From Endomicrobiellum devescovinae (GTDB lineage Bacteria > Elusimicrobiota > Endomicrobiia > Endomicrobiales > Endomicrobiaceae), in assembly GCA_031255495.1 (NCBI GenBank), contig JAIRSK010000046.1, forward strand, positions 1 through 39,465: a DNA stretch of 39,465 nt. Reading direction: 5' to 3'. Below are positions 1 through 7,773 of this stretch, piece after piece (position 1 is the stretch's first letter; each line of letters starts with the position of its first letter). The notes under the pieces were generated by a model, which searched no databases, had not been told where the DNA came from, and was given only the letters and a program-made list of their open reading frames with translations. Made by a program: the position numbers and the translations under genes.

Positions 1-2
1 GG

Positions 3-521
3 GCAGGGCTTTTGTATGGTGGTGGCTATGAAAATAATATGTCTATGGAAGGTAAAAAAGATTCTTTAAGTAACTGGTTTTTTGGCATTGCGGCGAAAAG
101 CGCTTATAATTTTGACGTAAACTTTACTCAAAATATAGGTATAACTTTGCAGCCGAACTTTTTAACTTCTTTTAATCTTTACGGAGATAGCAAGTGGAAC
201 TCAGACTATGGACAGATTAATATGAGCTCAGGTTATTTAAAAGGATTAAATGTAGCCCCTGGAATAAATTTTATTTACAATAAGAACAATTGGAACGTAT
301 ATATTAAAACATCTTATATGTATAACGTAAATAATCATGTTGACACAAAAGCAGGTAACGTTGAACTTTCTGAAGTTTCTACAAAGCCGGGATATTTTGA
401 TTACGGTTGCGGTGGTTTTGTACAAATTACAGACTCAATATCTGTAAATGCAGGTCTGACTTTAAAGACAGGAGCTAAAACCAACACAGGTATAAATTTG
501 GGAGCAAATTTTAAGTTTTGA
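3..521 (+). CDS. C-terminal part of an outer-membrane beta-barrel protein (5'-truncated)
   Basis: The reading frame is open from base 3, so the gene starts outside the window. The visible 172 residues alternate polar and hydrophobic/aromatic positions with many Tyr, Asn and Gly, as transmembrane beta-strands do (for example around WNVYIKTSYMYNV), and the chain ends in Phe (GANFKF), the usual last residue of outer-membrane barrels recognised by BamA. This suits the C-terminal barrel of an autotransporter or a similar outer-membrane protein. No catalytic motif is visible and the passenger or N-terminal part cannot be seen. About 100 bases and a promoter separate it from the heptose operon, so it is probably an independent unit. 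No obvious terminator follows it. Barrel nature is fairly sure; the exact family is not. Confidence 0.6.
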   Translation, partial: AGLLYGGGYENNMSMEGKKDSLSNWFFGIAAKSAYNFDVNFTQNIGITLQPNFLTSFNLYGDSKWNSDYGQINMSSGYLKGLNVAPGINFIYNKNNWNVYIKTSYMYNVNNHVDTKAGNVELSEVSTKPGYFDYGCGGFVQITDSISVNAGLTLKTGAKTNTGINLGANFKF

Positions 522-554
522 ACTATTTTTTAATAACAAAGGCGAATCTATAAA

Positions 555-582
555 TTGACATAAAAAAGTATCTTTTTATAGA
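555..582 (+). promoter_or_regulatory. sigma70-type promoter of the LPS core/KDO/Lpt operon
   Basis: A perfect -35 box TTGACA (555-560) is followed after 16 bases by TATAGA (577-582). Transcription would begin near 589, upstream of the ribosome site AAGAGGG (611-617) and the ATG at 622. It is the only strong promoter match before the run of overlapping genes that reaches lptB. The predicted start also argues against using the in-frame ATG at 583. Confidence 0.65.
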
Positions 583-621
583 ATGTACTCTCGTAATCTG
601 TCTAAAACGCAAGAGGGTATA

Positions 622-1584
622 ATGATAATCTTAACTGGCGGAGCAGGCTTTATCGGCAGTTGTTTTCTTTGGAAATTAAATCAGGAAGGAATAAAAGACG
701 TTTTGGTTGTAGATCATTTGGACAAAGACGAGAAATGGAAGAATTTAGTAGGTAAAAGTTATTACGATTATATACAAAAAAATGATTTTTTCAACGCTGT
801 AATTAGCAGACAAGTCCCAAAACCTCAGGTAATAGTACATCTTGGGGCATGCAGCTCCACAACTTTAACCGACGCAAACTACTACATAAAAAATAATTAT
901 GAATATTCTAAAGTTTTAGCTTTGTGGGCTTTTGAGCTGGGAATACCGTTTATTTATGCGTCCTCTGCCGCTACTTACGGCAATGGTGAGTTGGGTTATG
1001 ACGACGATTTGACAAAAATAAAAAACCTGTCGCCTCTTAATATGTACGGATACTCAAAACATATGTTTGATTTGTGGCTCTTAAACAATAACTATATAAA
1101 TAAGACTGCTGGGATAAAATTCTTTAATGTTTTTGGTCCTAACGAGTACCACAAGAGCGATATGAGAAGCGTAATATGTAAAAATTATGATGAAGTGTCT
1201 CAAAAGGGGCTGATAAAATTGTTTAAGTCCTACAATGAGAACTATCCTGACGGCGGACAACGCAGGGATTTTGTCTATATAAAAGACGTTGTAGATGCAA
1301 TGTACTTTTTATTTCAAAATCCTTCAAAGACCGGCATATTTAATTTAGGGACAGGAAAGTCAAGAACATGGAGCGATGTTGCAAAATCAATGTTTGCAGC
1401 GGTTGGTAAAAAAGAAAATATTGAGTATATAGACATGCCGGATTATTTAAGGGCTAAGTATCAATATTTTACCGAAGCAAAAATGGATAATTTGAGAAAA
1501 GCTGGATACAACAAACCTTTCATGGAGTTGGAAGATTCTGTTAAAGATTACTGTTCTTATCTAAAAAATAAATCTTATTTGTAA
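622..1584 (+). CDS. rfaD: ADP-L-glycero-D-manno-heptose 6-epimerase
   Basis: An NAD(P)-dependent short-chain epimerase that turns ADP-D-glycero-heptose into ADP-L-glycero-heptose, the donor for the LPS inner core; cytoplasmic. The 320-residue product opens directly with the Rossmann motif TGGAGFIGS (residues 5-13) and has the YxxxK catalytic pair (Y142, K146) in MYGYSKHMF. Length matches the family (about 310-330). The frame is open from an ATG at 583, but that codon lies before the predicted transcription start, whereas ATG 622 has AAGAGGG five bases upstream and gives the usual MII-TGGAGFIGS start. The heptose kinase gene follows 36 bases later. Also called hldD. The assignment is strong by motif and neighbours. 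Confidence 0.92.
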   Translation: MIILTGGAGFIGSCFLWKLNQEGIKDVLVVDHLDKDEKWKNLVGKSYYDYIQKNDFFNAVISRQVPKPQVIVHLGACSSTTLTDANYYIKNNYEYSKVLALWAFELGIPFIYASSAATYGNGELGYDDDLTKIKNLSPLNMYGYSKHMFDLWLLNNNYINKTAGIKFFNVFGPNEYHKSDMRSVICKNYDEVSQKGLIKLFKSYNENYPDGGQRRDFVYIKDVVDAMYFLFQNPSKTGIFNLGTGKSRTWSDVAKSMFAAVGKKENIEYIDMPDYLRAKYQYFTEAKMDNLRKAGYNKPFMELEDSVKDYCSYLKNKSYL

Positions 1585-1620
1585 GTAAACGTTGACAACT
1601 TTACTAACTCGGAGCAAGAG

Positions 1621-2604
1621 ATGGAATTATTAAAATTGATTTCTTTATTAAAAAAACAAACAGTTTTGGTTGTCGGTGATACTATGGTAGATAAATTTAT
1701 ATGGGGAAAGGTTGTAAGAATTTCCCCTGAGGCTCCGGTTCCTGTTGTTGAGGTTACAAAGGAGACCGAAGTTCTTGGCGGCGCTGCAAATGTAGCAAAT
1801 AACATAACGGCATTAGGCGGCAAAGCGTTTATAGTTAGTGCGATTGGCGAGGATATTACAGGAAAAACTTTAATAGAAATGCTTTCGGAAAAAAATATAA
1901 ATTACGATTATTTAGTTTATAGTTCTCATCGTCCGACGATTATAAAAACAAGAATTATTGCTGCAAGTCAGCAAGTAGTTAGGGTAGATAAAGAAGTAAA
2001 GGGTATTTTTGAGCGTTCCACCGAACTGAAAATTATAAAAAACATAGAAGAGACTATTCCGAAAGCAAACGCAGTGATAATTTCCGATTATGGCAAAGGC
2101 GTAGTAAGTCCGATTGTTCTTAAAAAAACAATTGCTCTTGCAAGAAAATACAAAATTCCTGTCACAGTGGACCCTAAGATAGATCACTTCAAAAAATACA
2201 AAAAAATTACAACAATGACTCCCAATGAAAAAGAAGCGATAGAAGGTATGGGATTAAAAAATATAAAAACTGACAAAGATATAGCGGTTTTAGGCAAGAA
2301 AATTTTGAAGACTTTAGGATCAAATTCAGTCGTTATCACGCGCGGCGAAAAAGGAATGACCCTTATAGAGCCTAATAATAAAATTACGAATATTCCCACA
2401 AGAGCAAAAGAAGTTTATGACGTTACTGGAGCTGGCGATACAGTTATTTCCACTATGACGTTGGCTTTGGCTGCTAAGGCAGACTTGCTAAGTGCAGCTG
2501 AAATTGCAAATTTCGCTGCAGGAATAGTAGTCGGTAAACTTGGTACAGCGACTACAAATCCTCAAGAGCTTGAAGAAGTTGTTAAGGATTTTTATAACAA
2601 ATGA
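1621..2604 (+). CDS. hldA: D-glycero-beta-D-manno-heptose-7-phosphate kinase (kinase domain only)
   Basis: A PfkB/ribokinase-family kinase of 327 residues that phosphorylates heptose 7-phosphate at C1 in ADP-heptose synthesis. Visible are the N-terminal VVGDTMVDKFIWG block (18-30), the substrate-side GGAANVANN segment (53-61) and the anion-hole GAGD (270-273) with catalytic Asp273. In enterobacteria HldE/RfaE is a fusion with a C-terminal nucleotidyltransferase; here the protein stops after the kinase, so it is the HldA/RfaE1 type and the adenylyltransferase must lie elsewhere. The start has an SD-like GGAG about 7 bases upstream. The stop overlaps the kdsB ATG by four bases, so the two are translationally coupled. 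Confidence 0.9.
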   Translation: MELLKLISLLKKQTVLVVGDTMVDKFIWGKVVRISPEAPVPVVEVTKETEVLGGAANVANNITALGGKAFIVSAIGEDITGKTLIEMLSEKNINYDYLVYSSHRPTIIKTRIIAASQQVVRVDKEVKGIFERSTELKIIKNIEETIPKANAVIISDYGKGVVSPIVLKKTIALARKYKIPVTVDPKIDHFKKYKKITTMTPNEKEAIEGMGLKNIKTDKDIAVLGKKILKTLGSNSVVITRGEKGMTLIEPNNKITNIPTRAKEVYDVTGAGDTVISTMTLALAAKADLLSAAEIANFAAGIVVGKLGTATTNPQELEEVVKDFYNK

Positions 2605-3326
2605 AAACAGCTGTAATTATTCCTTCAAGATACGGTTCAAGTAGGTTTCCAGGCAAGCCGTTAGCTGTAATAAAAGGAAAGCCTCTTATTGAGCATACTG
2701 TTGAGCAAGTAAAAAAATGTAAAAAAGTTGATTATATTGCAGTTGTTACGGATGACAAAAGGATTTATGATTTTGTAAAAAGTCTTAAGATTGATGTTTT
2801 TATGACTCCTAAATCTTGCAAAAGCGGTACAGATAGAATAGCTTTTGTTGCGTCAAAATTTTTAAAAAGATTTGGAATTTTTATTAATGTTCAAGGCGAT
2901 GAACCTTTAATAGATCCGGTGCTCATAGACGAGATTATAAAGTCGCTTAAAAAAGATAATACCGTTGAGTATATAACTGCGGCTTTTCCAATAAAAGATG
3001 TTGATTCAATAAGTAACCCTAATGTTGTAAAAGTTGTTTTTGACAAGGATATGTACGCTTTGTACTTTTCAAGGTTTGCAATCCCGTTTAATAGAGACGG
3101 CATGAAGATAAAATATTACAAGCATATGGGGATATACGGATACAAAAGAAAATTCTTACTAGATTTTTCTAAGACTAAAAGTACTCTTTTAGAAAGAACC
3201 GAAAGTCTTGAGCAGTTAAGGGCTCTTGAAAACGGCAAAAAAATCAAAATTGTAGTGTCCAAGAAAGATTCTGTAGGAGTGGACACTCCGAAAGATATTG
3301 CGAAAGTTGAAAAATATTTGCAGTAA
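2601..3326 (+). CDS. kdsB: CMP-KDO synthetase (3-deoxy-manno-octulosonate cytidylyltransferase)
   Basis: Activates KDO with CTP to CMP-KDO, the donor for KDO transferase on lipid A; cytoplasmic. The 241-residue protein starts with the nucleotide-binding signature IIPSRYGSSRFPGKPL (residues 6-21) and has the metal/sugar site FINVQGDEPLI near residue 95, then the MGIYGYKRKFL block and the EQLRALENG segment, in the family order. Length is standard (about 240-255). The ATG overlaps the hldA stop (ATGA), and kdsA follows 10 bases after its own stop, so the KDO genes form one unit. Confidence 0.93.
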   Translation: MKTAVIIPSRYGSSRFPGKPLAVIKGKPLIEHTVEQVKKCKKVDYIAVVTDDKRIYDFVKSLKIDVFMTPKSCKSGTDRIAFVASKFLKRFGIFINVQGDEPLIDPVLIDEIIKSLKKDNTVEYITAAFPIKDVDSISNPNVVKVVFDKDMYALYFSRFAIPFNRDGMKIKYYKHMGIYGYKRKFLLDFSKTKSTLLERTESLEQLRALENGKKIKIVVSKKDSVGVDTPKDIAKVEKYLQ

Positions 3327-3336
3327 GGAAAAATGT

Positions 3337-4161
3337 ATGCGTATAAAACGAGTAAAAATAGGCAAAAATGTTACTTTAGCAAATGATAGACCTTTTGCTG
3401 TAATAGCAGGACCTTGTGTTATTGAAAGTGAAAAACACGCTTTAACTTTAGCGGCAAGTTTAAAAAAGATAACGTCGGAATTAAAAATTTCATTTATTTT
3501 TAAAGCTTCTTACGACAAAGCTAATCGTTCTTCCTTTAGCTCTTTTAGAGGTCCCGGCGTAGAAGAAGGTTTGAAGATTTTAGGTAAGATAAGAGAACAG
3601 TTAAAAGTACCTGTAATTACCGACGTTCATAATGAAATCCAAGCACATATAGCCGCGGAAGTTGTGGATTTTTTGCAGATTCCCGCATTTTTGTCCCGTC
3701 AGACAGATTTAATAAAAGCATGTGCTCTTACTGGTAAACCTATCAATATAAAAAAAGGACAATTTTTAGCTCCTGAAGATATGACTAATGTTATTAAAAA
3801 AGCTGAAAGTTTTGGCAATAATAAACTGACTTTGACGGAACGAGGCGCTTCATTTGGTTATCACAACTTAATAGTTGATTTTAGAGGTTTGGAGATAATG
3901 AAGAAAACCGGATACCCTGTTGTTTTTGATGCTACTCACAGCGTTCAGCTTCCAGGAGGACAAGGAATTTGCAGCGGTGGCAATAGAGAATTTGTTTTTC
4001 CTCTTGCAAAAGCGGCTGCGGCAGTAGGCGTTGCTGCGTTATTTTTAGAAGTTCACGATAATCCCGATAAAGCTCTTTCTGATGGAGCAAATAGTTTGGA
4101 ATTAAAGAACTTTAAGCAGTTTCTAAAACATATCAAAGCTATAGACAAGGCGGTAAAATGA
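3337..4161 (+). CDS. kdsA: KDO-8-phosphate synthase, metal-dependent type
   Basis: Condenses phosphoenolpyruvate with arabinose 5-phosphate to give KDO 8-phosphate. The 274-residue TIM-barrel enzyme has AGPCVIES (residues 24-31), FKASYDKANRSS, DVHN, the FDATHSVQLPGG segment and EVHDNPDKALSDG near the C-terminus. In characterised enzymes a Cys at the AGPC position together with later His, Glu and Asp ligands marks the metal-dependent class, while non-metal enzymes have Asn there; here it is Cys27. The frame is open from a TTG at 3298 inside kdsB, but ATG 3337 with AAGGA upstream (3325-3329) gives the normal N-terminus. The stop overlaps the following small gene by four bases. Confidence 0.92.
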   Translation: MRIKRVKIGKNVTLANDRPFAVIAGPCVIESEKHALTLAASLKKITSELKISFIFKASYDKANRSSFSSFRGPGVEEGLKILGKIREQLKVPVITDVHNEIQAHIAAEVVDFLQIPAFLSRQTDLIKACALTGKPINIKKGQFLAPEDMTNVIKKAESFGNNKLTLTERGASFGYHNLIVDFRGLEIMKKTGYPVVFDATHSVQLPGGQGICSGGNREFVFPLAKAAAAVGVAALFLEVHDNPDKALSDGANSLELKNFKQFLKHIKAIDKAVK

Positions 4162-4376
4162 AACATGAGAACTCAGTTGAAATTAAAAGAGAGAAAGATG
4201 TTTTATGGAAGCCTTCTTATGAATGGTATTTAAAAACTTTTGCAATTGTTATTGGATTTTTAACAGTTATTTTTTTTACCTTAAATATAGTTTTAAAGCC
4301 TTATATGAGACAAATAAGCCCCGAAATTACTCCTTGGCTTAACGGCGGAAACTCAAGCAAGGTTGCGACAGAATAA
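4158..4376 (+). CDS. Small single-pass membrane protein of unknown function
   Basis: A 72-residue protein that I do not recognise. It has a charged N-terminal segment (residues 1-26, with KREKD and WKPSYEWYLK), one hydrophobic helix (about 27-47, FAIVIGFLTVIFFTLNIVL), then a short polar tail, so it is probably a bitopic inner-membrane protein with the N-terminus outside a signal-peptide pattern. It overlaps kdsA by four bases at its start and kdsC by one base at its stop, so it is clearly expressed with the KDO genes. Its position suggests a role in LPS precursor synthesis or membrane placement of that machinery, but this is inference from context only. Confidence 0.7.
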   Translation: MKHENSVEIKREKDVLWKPSYEWYLKTFAIVIGFLTVIFFTLNIVLKPYMRQISPEITPWLNGGNSSKVATE

Positions 4377-4912
4377 TGAATAATATTGAAATTTTGGAAA
4401 AAGCCAAGAATATCAAACTTCTTGCCTGCGATGTGGACGGCGTTTTAACGCACGGCGAGATAATTATTTTTAATAATGGAGATGAGGTTAAAATATGGAA
4501 TGTTAAAGACGGTATGGGATATAATTTATTGTCAAAGACGTCCCCAAGAATCAAAACTGCATGGATTACAGGAAGAGGATCAGTTCAAGTTGAAACTCGT
4601 GCGGCTGAGATAAAGATAGATTATTTGATTCAAAATTGTATGAGCAAGAAAGAAGCTCTTGTAAGAATAGCAGAAAAAGAAAATTTAGACTTGTCACAAA
4701 TAGCATACATAGGGGACGATATTGTTGATGTGCCTGTCTTAAAATCCGTAGGTCTTTCGTCGTGTCCCTCTGATGCTTGTGCTGATGCGAAAGAAGCTGT
4801 GAGCTTTGTTTCAGCTCTTAACGGCGGTGATGGAGTGGTTAGGGAGATGATAGAGATTATAATAAAGGCTTTAGGCGAGTGGAAAAAAGTTTTGGAAAGA
4901 TACGAATGCTAG
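4376..4912 (+). CDS. kdsC: KDO-8-phosphate phosphatase (HAD family)
   Basis: Removes phosphate from KDO 8-phosphate to give KDO, the step between KdsA and KdsB. The 178-residue protein is a minimal HAD phosphatase without a cap domain, the size typical of KdsC. It has the nucleophile motif DVDGVL (Asp19 and Asp21), the Thr motif AWITGRGS, the Lys in the MSKKEAL segment and the metal site IGDDIVDVPVL. Start ATG 4376 shares one base with the preceding stop (TAATG). The 3' end overlaps the acyltransferase start by seven bases. Neighbouring kdsA and kdsB make the specific assignment secure. Confidence 0.9.
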   Translation: MNNIEILEKAKNIKLLACDVDGVLTHGEIIIFNNGDEVKIWNVKDGMGYNLLSKTSPRIKTAWITGRGSVQVETRAAEIKIDYLIQNCMSKKEALVRIAEKENLDLSQIAYIGDDIVDVPVLKSVGLSSCPSDACADAKEAVSFVSALNGGDGVVREMIEIIIKALGEWKKVLERYEC

Positions 4913-5826
4913 ATTTTAAAAAAGTTCGCAGAAGAATATATTATTATGGCGCATATGTTTTTTCAAAGTTAGTTTTAATTTTGCCTTATAAATTTTCAGT
5001 TGGGTTTCTTAGTTCTTTCTTTGGCAGGATAGCTTATTATGTTGCTATAGATGGAGCGAGAAGTGCTAGAAGGAATTTAAAGAAATGTTTTCCTGAAAAG
5101 TCCAATGAAGATATAAAAAGAATGGTAAAAAAAATATTTTCTCTTGAAGCGAGGAATTTTTTTGAGCTTGCAAATTTTCCCCGCATGAATTCTAAATTCA
5201 TGAGAAGCGTAGCTTTTGTTGAAAAACTTGATCATATACAAGAAAGCTTGAAAAATGGCAAAGGGATACTTTTTGCAAGCGCCCATACGGGGAACTGGGA
5301 AATAACCGCTGCTATAATGGCAGAAATGGGTATTCCCGTAAACGTCGTAGCAAAGAAAATTTATATTGACGGTCTTAACGACATGCTTGTTGAATACAGG
5401 AAGAACAAGAATATAAAAGTTATATTAAGAGAAACTCCAGACTCTGGAATTAAGCTTTTAAGAGCTTTAAAAAGAGGCGAAACTATAGCGATGCTTATAG
5501 ATCAAGACGTAGATGTTGCTGGAGTTTTTGTTAATTTTTTCGGTCAAAAAGCGTGGACGCCTTCAGGGCTTGCTGTTTTAGCTTTAAAAACTGAAGCAGA
5601 CGTTTATGTAGCGTTTGATCAAAGAATAGACGAATATAAACACAAAACTGTGGTTAATGGTCCGATAAGCTTTACAAAAACAGACGATTTTGAAAAAGAT
5701 GTTGAAAAACTTACGCAAGATATCACATCTATTTTGGAAGAGCATATAAAGCGGTATCCTGAGCAATGGGTTTGGTTTCATGACAGATGGAAAACAAAGC
5801 CTGAAGAGGTAAAGGATAGAGCATGA
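4906..5826 (+). CDS. Lipid A biosynthesis acyltransferase (LpxL/LpxM/HtrB family)
   Basis: An inner-membrane acyltransferase of 306 residues that adds a secondary acyl chain to KDO-lipid A. The HX4E catalytic motif is present as HTGNWE (His127, Glu132), preceded by the GILFAS strand and followed by a VAKKI block and an IDQDVDVAGVFVNFFG acceptor-site region, as in the family. The N-terminus has a short amphipathic/hydrophobic segment (about 12-45) that would anchor it. The frame is open from a GTG at 4879, but ATG 4906, inside the kdsC end and with GGAAAG upstream, is the better start. Whether it acts like LpxL or LpxM cannot be told from sequence alone, so no symbol is given. Its stop overlaps lptC by four bases. 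Confidence 0.88.
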   Translation: MLDFKKVRRRIYYYGAYVFSKLVLILPYKFSVGFLSSFFGRIAYYVAIDGARSARRNLKKCFPEKSNEDIKRMVKKIFSLEARNFFELANFPRMNSKFMRSVAFVEKLDHIQESLKNGKGILFASAHTGNWEITAAIMAEMGIPVNVVAKKIYIDGLNDMLVEYRKNKNIKVILRETPDSGIKLLRALKRGETIAMLIDQDVDVAGVFVNFFGQKAWTPSGLAVLALKTEADVYVAFDQRIDEYKHKTVVNGPISFTKTDDFEKDVEKLTQDITSILEEHIKRYPEQWVWFHDRWKTKPEEVKDRA

Positions 5827-6353
5827 ATTTTTATAAAAAAAGATTTATTTTGTGCATATCTGCTCTTTTTTCTATTTTTTTGTTTTTAGGAGGATGTAAA
5901 TCAGAAAAAATTGTTATTGAAGAAATGCCGCCAATGTCTGAGCGTACTATAGAAAAATTTACTATAACTCAAACCGAAGATGGAAAACTAAAAATGATAA
6001 TAGAAGCAGAATCGGCTATTATAGATGAAAAGGATAGTATTGCTCATTTAAAGCTTCCCATAGTAAAGTTTTATGATAATGGTAATTATGCTTCTACGCT
6101 TATTGCAGAAGGCGCTGATATAAATTTGGAAACATACGATGTTGAAGGAATAGGCAAATGCGTTATTGACACAGCAAATAATGAGCACTTGCAAACTACA
6201 AATTTAATGTACAATGCAAAAAAGAATTTAATTTATAGCGATAACAATGTTAAAATTAAAAAGCCTGGACAGACGATATACGGAACGAGGTTTGATGCAG
6301 ATACTAAACTTGAAACAGTTACTATTAAGAATCAGCGAACGGTTCTTGATTGA
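5823..6353 (+). CDS. lptC: LPS export protein LptC (predicted lipoprotein)
   Basis: A 176-residue protein with a positively charged N-terminus, a hydrophobic stretch and a lipobox-like LGGC at residues 22-25. The rest is a repeated-strand beta-jellyroll pattern with IEAESAIIDEKDSIAHLKLP and ISSDNNVKI-like strands, as in LptC/LptA/OstA proteins. LptC links the LptB2FG extractor in the inner membrane to the periplasmic LptA bridge. E. coli LptC keeps a transmembrane anchor; here the Cys suggests lipid anchoring instead, as predicted in several other phyla. It sits directly before lptA and lptB, which decides the call, since sequence identity in this family is low. Confidence 0.8.
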   Translation: MNFYKKRFILCISALFSIFLFLGGCKSEKIVIEEMPPMSERTIEKFTITQTEDGKLKMIIEAESAIIDEKDSIAHLKLPIVKFYDNGNYASTLIAEGADINLETYDVEGIGKCVIDTANNEHLQTTNLMYNAKKNLIYSDNNVKIKKPGQTIYGTRFDADTKLETVTIKNQRTVLD

Positions 6354-6981
6354 TTTTGTTGTTTTGTTATCTGTTGTTTTTTTTAGCACAGCGGTTTCTT
6401 GCGCTCAGGATTCAATATTTGAATCTAAAACGTTTGACAATAAAAATACGGAAATAATTGCTGACAAAACATCTTTTGATAAAAAACATTCAGAATTTTT
6501 GGCTTCTGGAAATGTAAAAATTGTGTCAAAATTTACAAACGGTGAGAGAGTTGAAGCGTCGGGAAGTTTTGCCAAATACAATACAAATGCAGGAAAAGGC
6601 AAGCTGTGGGGTAGGGGTAAAAAAACTTCAGTAAAATATTTTGTCAAAGGTTCGTCAACGCCTGTTATAATATGGGCGGAAGAGATGCAATTTGATAAGA
6701 ACGGTGAAAACATAGAAGCATACGGCGATGTGTTTGTTGTTACATCTTCAGGTACTATTCGCTCCGATAATGCTACGTTTGATCAAAAGACATGCGGGGC
6801 AATATTTAAAAAAGATAAAAAAAGACCTGTTGCCGAAGTTGGGTATGAAGGCAGAAAACAACTTTATGAAGCTAATAAAATAATTTTTTACGATAATAAT
6901 GATGTTAAAAAAATATTTATGGAAGGAGATGTTAAAGGCAAAATAGAAATGGAAGATACAATAAATGATACTAAGAACTGA
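6295..6981 (+). CDS. lptA: LPS transport periplasmic protein LptA (OstA-like)
   Basis: A 228-residue exported protein whose mature part has the OstA/LptA repeated strand pattern: IIADKTSFDKKHSEFLASGN, then VEASGSFAKYN, IWAEEMQFDKNGENIEAYGD and IRSDNATFDQK. It forms the periplasmic bridge that carries LPS to the outer membrane. The start is uncertain. ATG 6295 with CGAGG upstream gives a signal peptide with Lys/Arg followed by a hydrophobic core ending near SCAQ, but puts 59 bases inside lptC. A TTG near 6345 would give a shorter leader without positive charge, and ATG 6247 a longer one. The 3' end overlaps lptB by 17 bases. Confidence 0.82.
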   Translation: MQILNLKQLLLRISERFLIDFVVLLSVVFFSTAVSCAQDSIFESKTFDNKNTEIIADKTSFDKKHSEFLASGNVKIVSKFTNGERVEASGSFAKYNTNAGKGKLWGRGKKTSVKYFVKGSSTPVIIWAEEMQFDKNGENIEAYGDVFVVTSSGTIRSDNATFDQKTCGAIFKKDKKRPVAEVGYEGRKQLYEANKIIFYDNNDVKKIFMEGDVKGKIEMEDTINDTKN

Positions 6982-7684
6982 AGAATTATTTAAAAAATAT
7001 AAGCACAGAATGGTTGTAAACGGCATAAGCATAAGCGTTAGACAAGGCGAGATTGTAGGTTTGCTTGGTCCTAACGGAGCCGGAAAAACCACAACTTTTT
7101 ATATGACTGTCGGTCTTGTTAAACCATATGACGGAAGTGTTTATTTGGGAGACAATGAGGTTACTGATTGGCCTATGTATCAAAGAGCACGCGCAGGAGT
7201 CAGTTATCTTGCTCAAGAGCCATCAATCTTTCGCGGTTTGAGCGTAGAAGACAATTTAATGGCTGTTGCTCAAATGCTTACTGTTTCAAAAAGCGAGCAA
7301 CAGGAAAAAGTTGACTCGTTGCTTGAAGATTTTGGTCTTACAAGGCTCAGGAAACAGATGAGCGTTACTCTTTCAGGCGGCGAAAAAAGAAGACTTGAAA
7401 TTGCAAGGGCTCTAGTAACCAATCCTAAATTTTTACTTTTGGACGAACCTTTTGTAGGAATTGATCCAATTACTGTTGATGATATACAAAAGATTATAAG
7501 AAGTCTTAGAGACAGAGGATTGGGAATTTTAATAACAGACCACAACGTAAGAGAAACTCTTGAAATTATTGACAGAGCTTACATTATTTATGAAGGAAAA
7601 ATCTTACTTGAGGGAAGCGCCAAAAAACTATTGGAGAACCCTAAAGCAAAGAAAGTGTATCTTGGCGATAATTTCAAGATGTAG
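6965..7684 (+). CDS. lptB: LPS export ABC transporter ATP-binding protein LptB
   Basis: The ATPase that powers LPS extraction by LptB2FG at the inner membrane. The 239-residue protein has Walker A GPNGAGKTT (35-43), the Q-loop YLAQEPSIFR (Gln84), the ABC signature LSGGEKRR (136-143), Walker B FLLLDEPFVGIDP (Asp160, Glu161) and the switch His in ITDHNVRE. SIFRGLSVEDNL and the C-terminal EGSAKKLLENP are typical of LptB. Length is standard (about 241). It overlaps lptA by 17 bases and ends the envelope operon. The usual next gene, rpoN, is missing; an 89-base gap with a promoter leads instead to hpf. Confidence 0.94.
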   Translation: MILRTEELFKKYKHRMVVNGISISVRQGEIVGLLGPNGAGKTTTFYMTVGLVKPYDGSVYLGDNEVTDWPMYQRARAGVSYLAQEPSIFRGLSVEDNLMAVAQMLTVSKSEQQEKVDSLLEDFGLTRLRKQMSVTLSGGEKRRLEIARALVTNPKFLLLDEPFVGIDPITVDDIQKIIRSLRDRGLGILITDHNVRETLEIIDRAYIIYEGKILLEGSAKKLLENPKAKKVYLGDNFKM

Positions 7685-7719
7685 ATAAAAATAGAAATTT
7701 GTTGAATTTTCTTGATGAT

Positions 7720-7748
7720 TTAACAAACGTACATAAATTTTGTATATT
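7720..7748 (+). promoter_or_regulatory. Predicted promoter of the hpf-pts operon
   Basis: TTAACA (720-725 of this kilobase, that is 7720-7725) is separated by 17 bases from TATATT (7743-7748) in the 89-base gap between lptB and hpf. Transcription would start near 7755, a few bases before AAAGGAGAG (7761-7769) and the hpf ATG. The leader would be very short. Upstream read-through from the LPS operon remains possible because no terminator is visible here. Confidence 0.5.
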
Positions 7749-7773
7749 AAATAGTATCGTAAAGGAGAGAGGA

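Noticed and set aside
583..621. Upstream in-frame ATG for rfaD adding 13 residues
   Set aside because: The promoter at 555-582 places the transcript start near 589, after this ATG, and ATG 622 has the ribosome site and the normal TGGAGFIGS N-terminus.
6405..7092. Minus-strand ORFs opposite lptA and lptB
   Set aside because: They are antisense to genes with clear family motifs, and their composition is that of reversed coding sequence.
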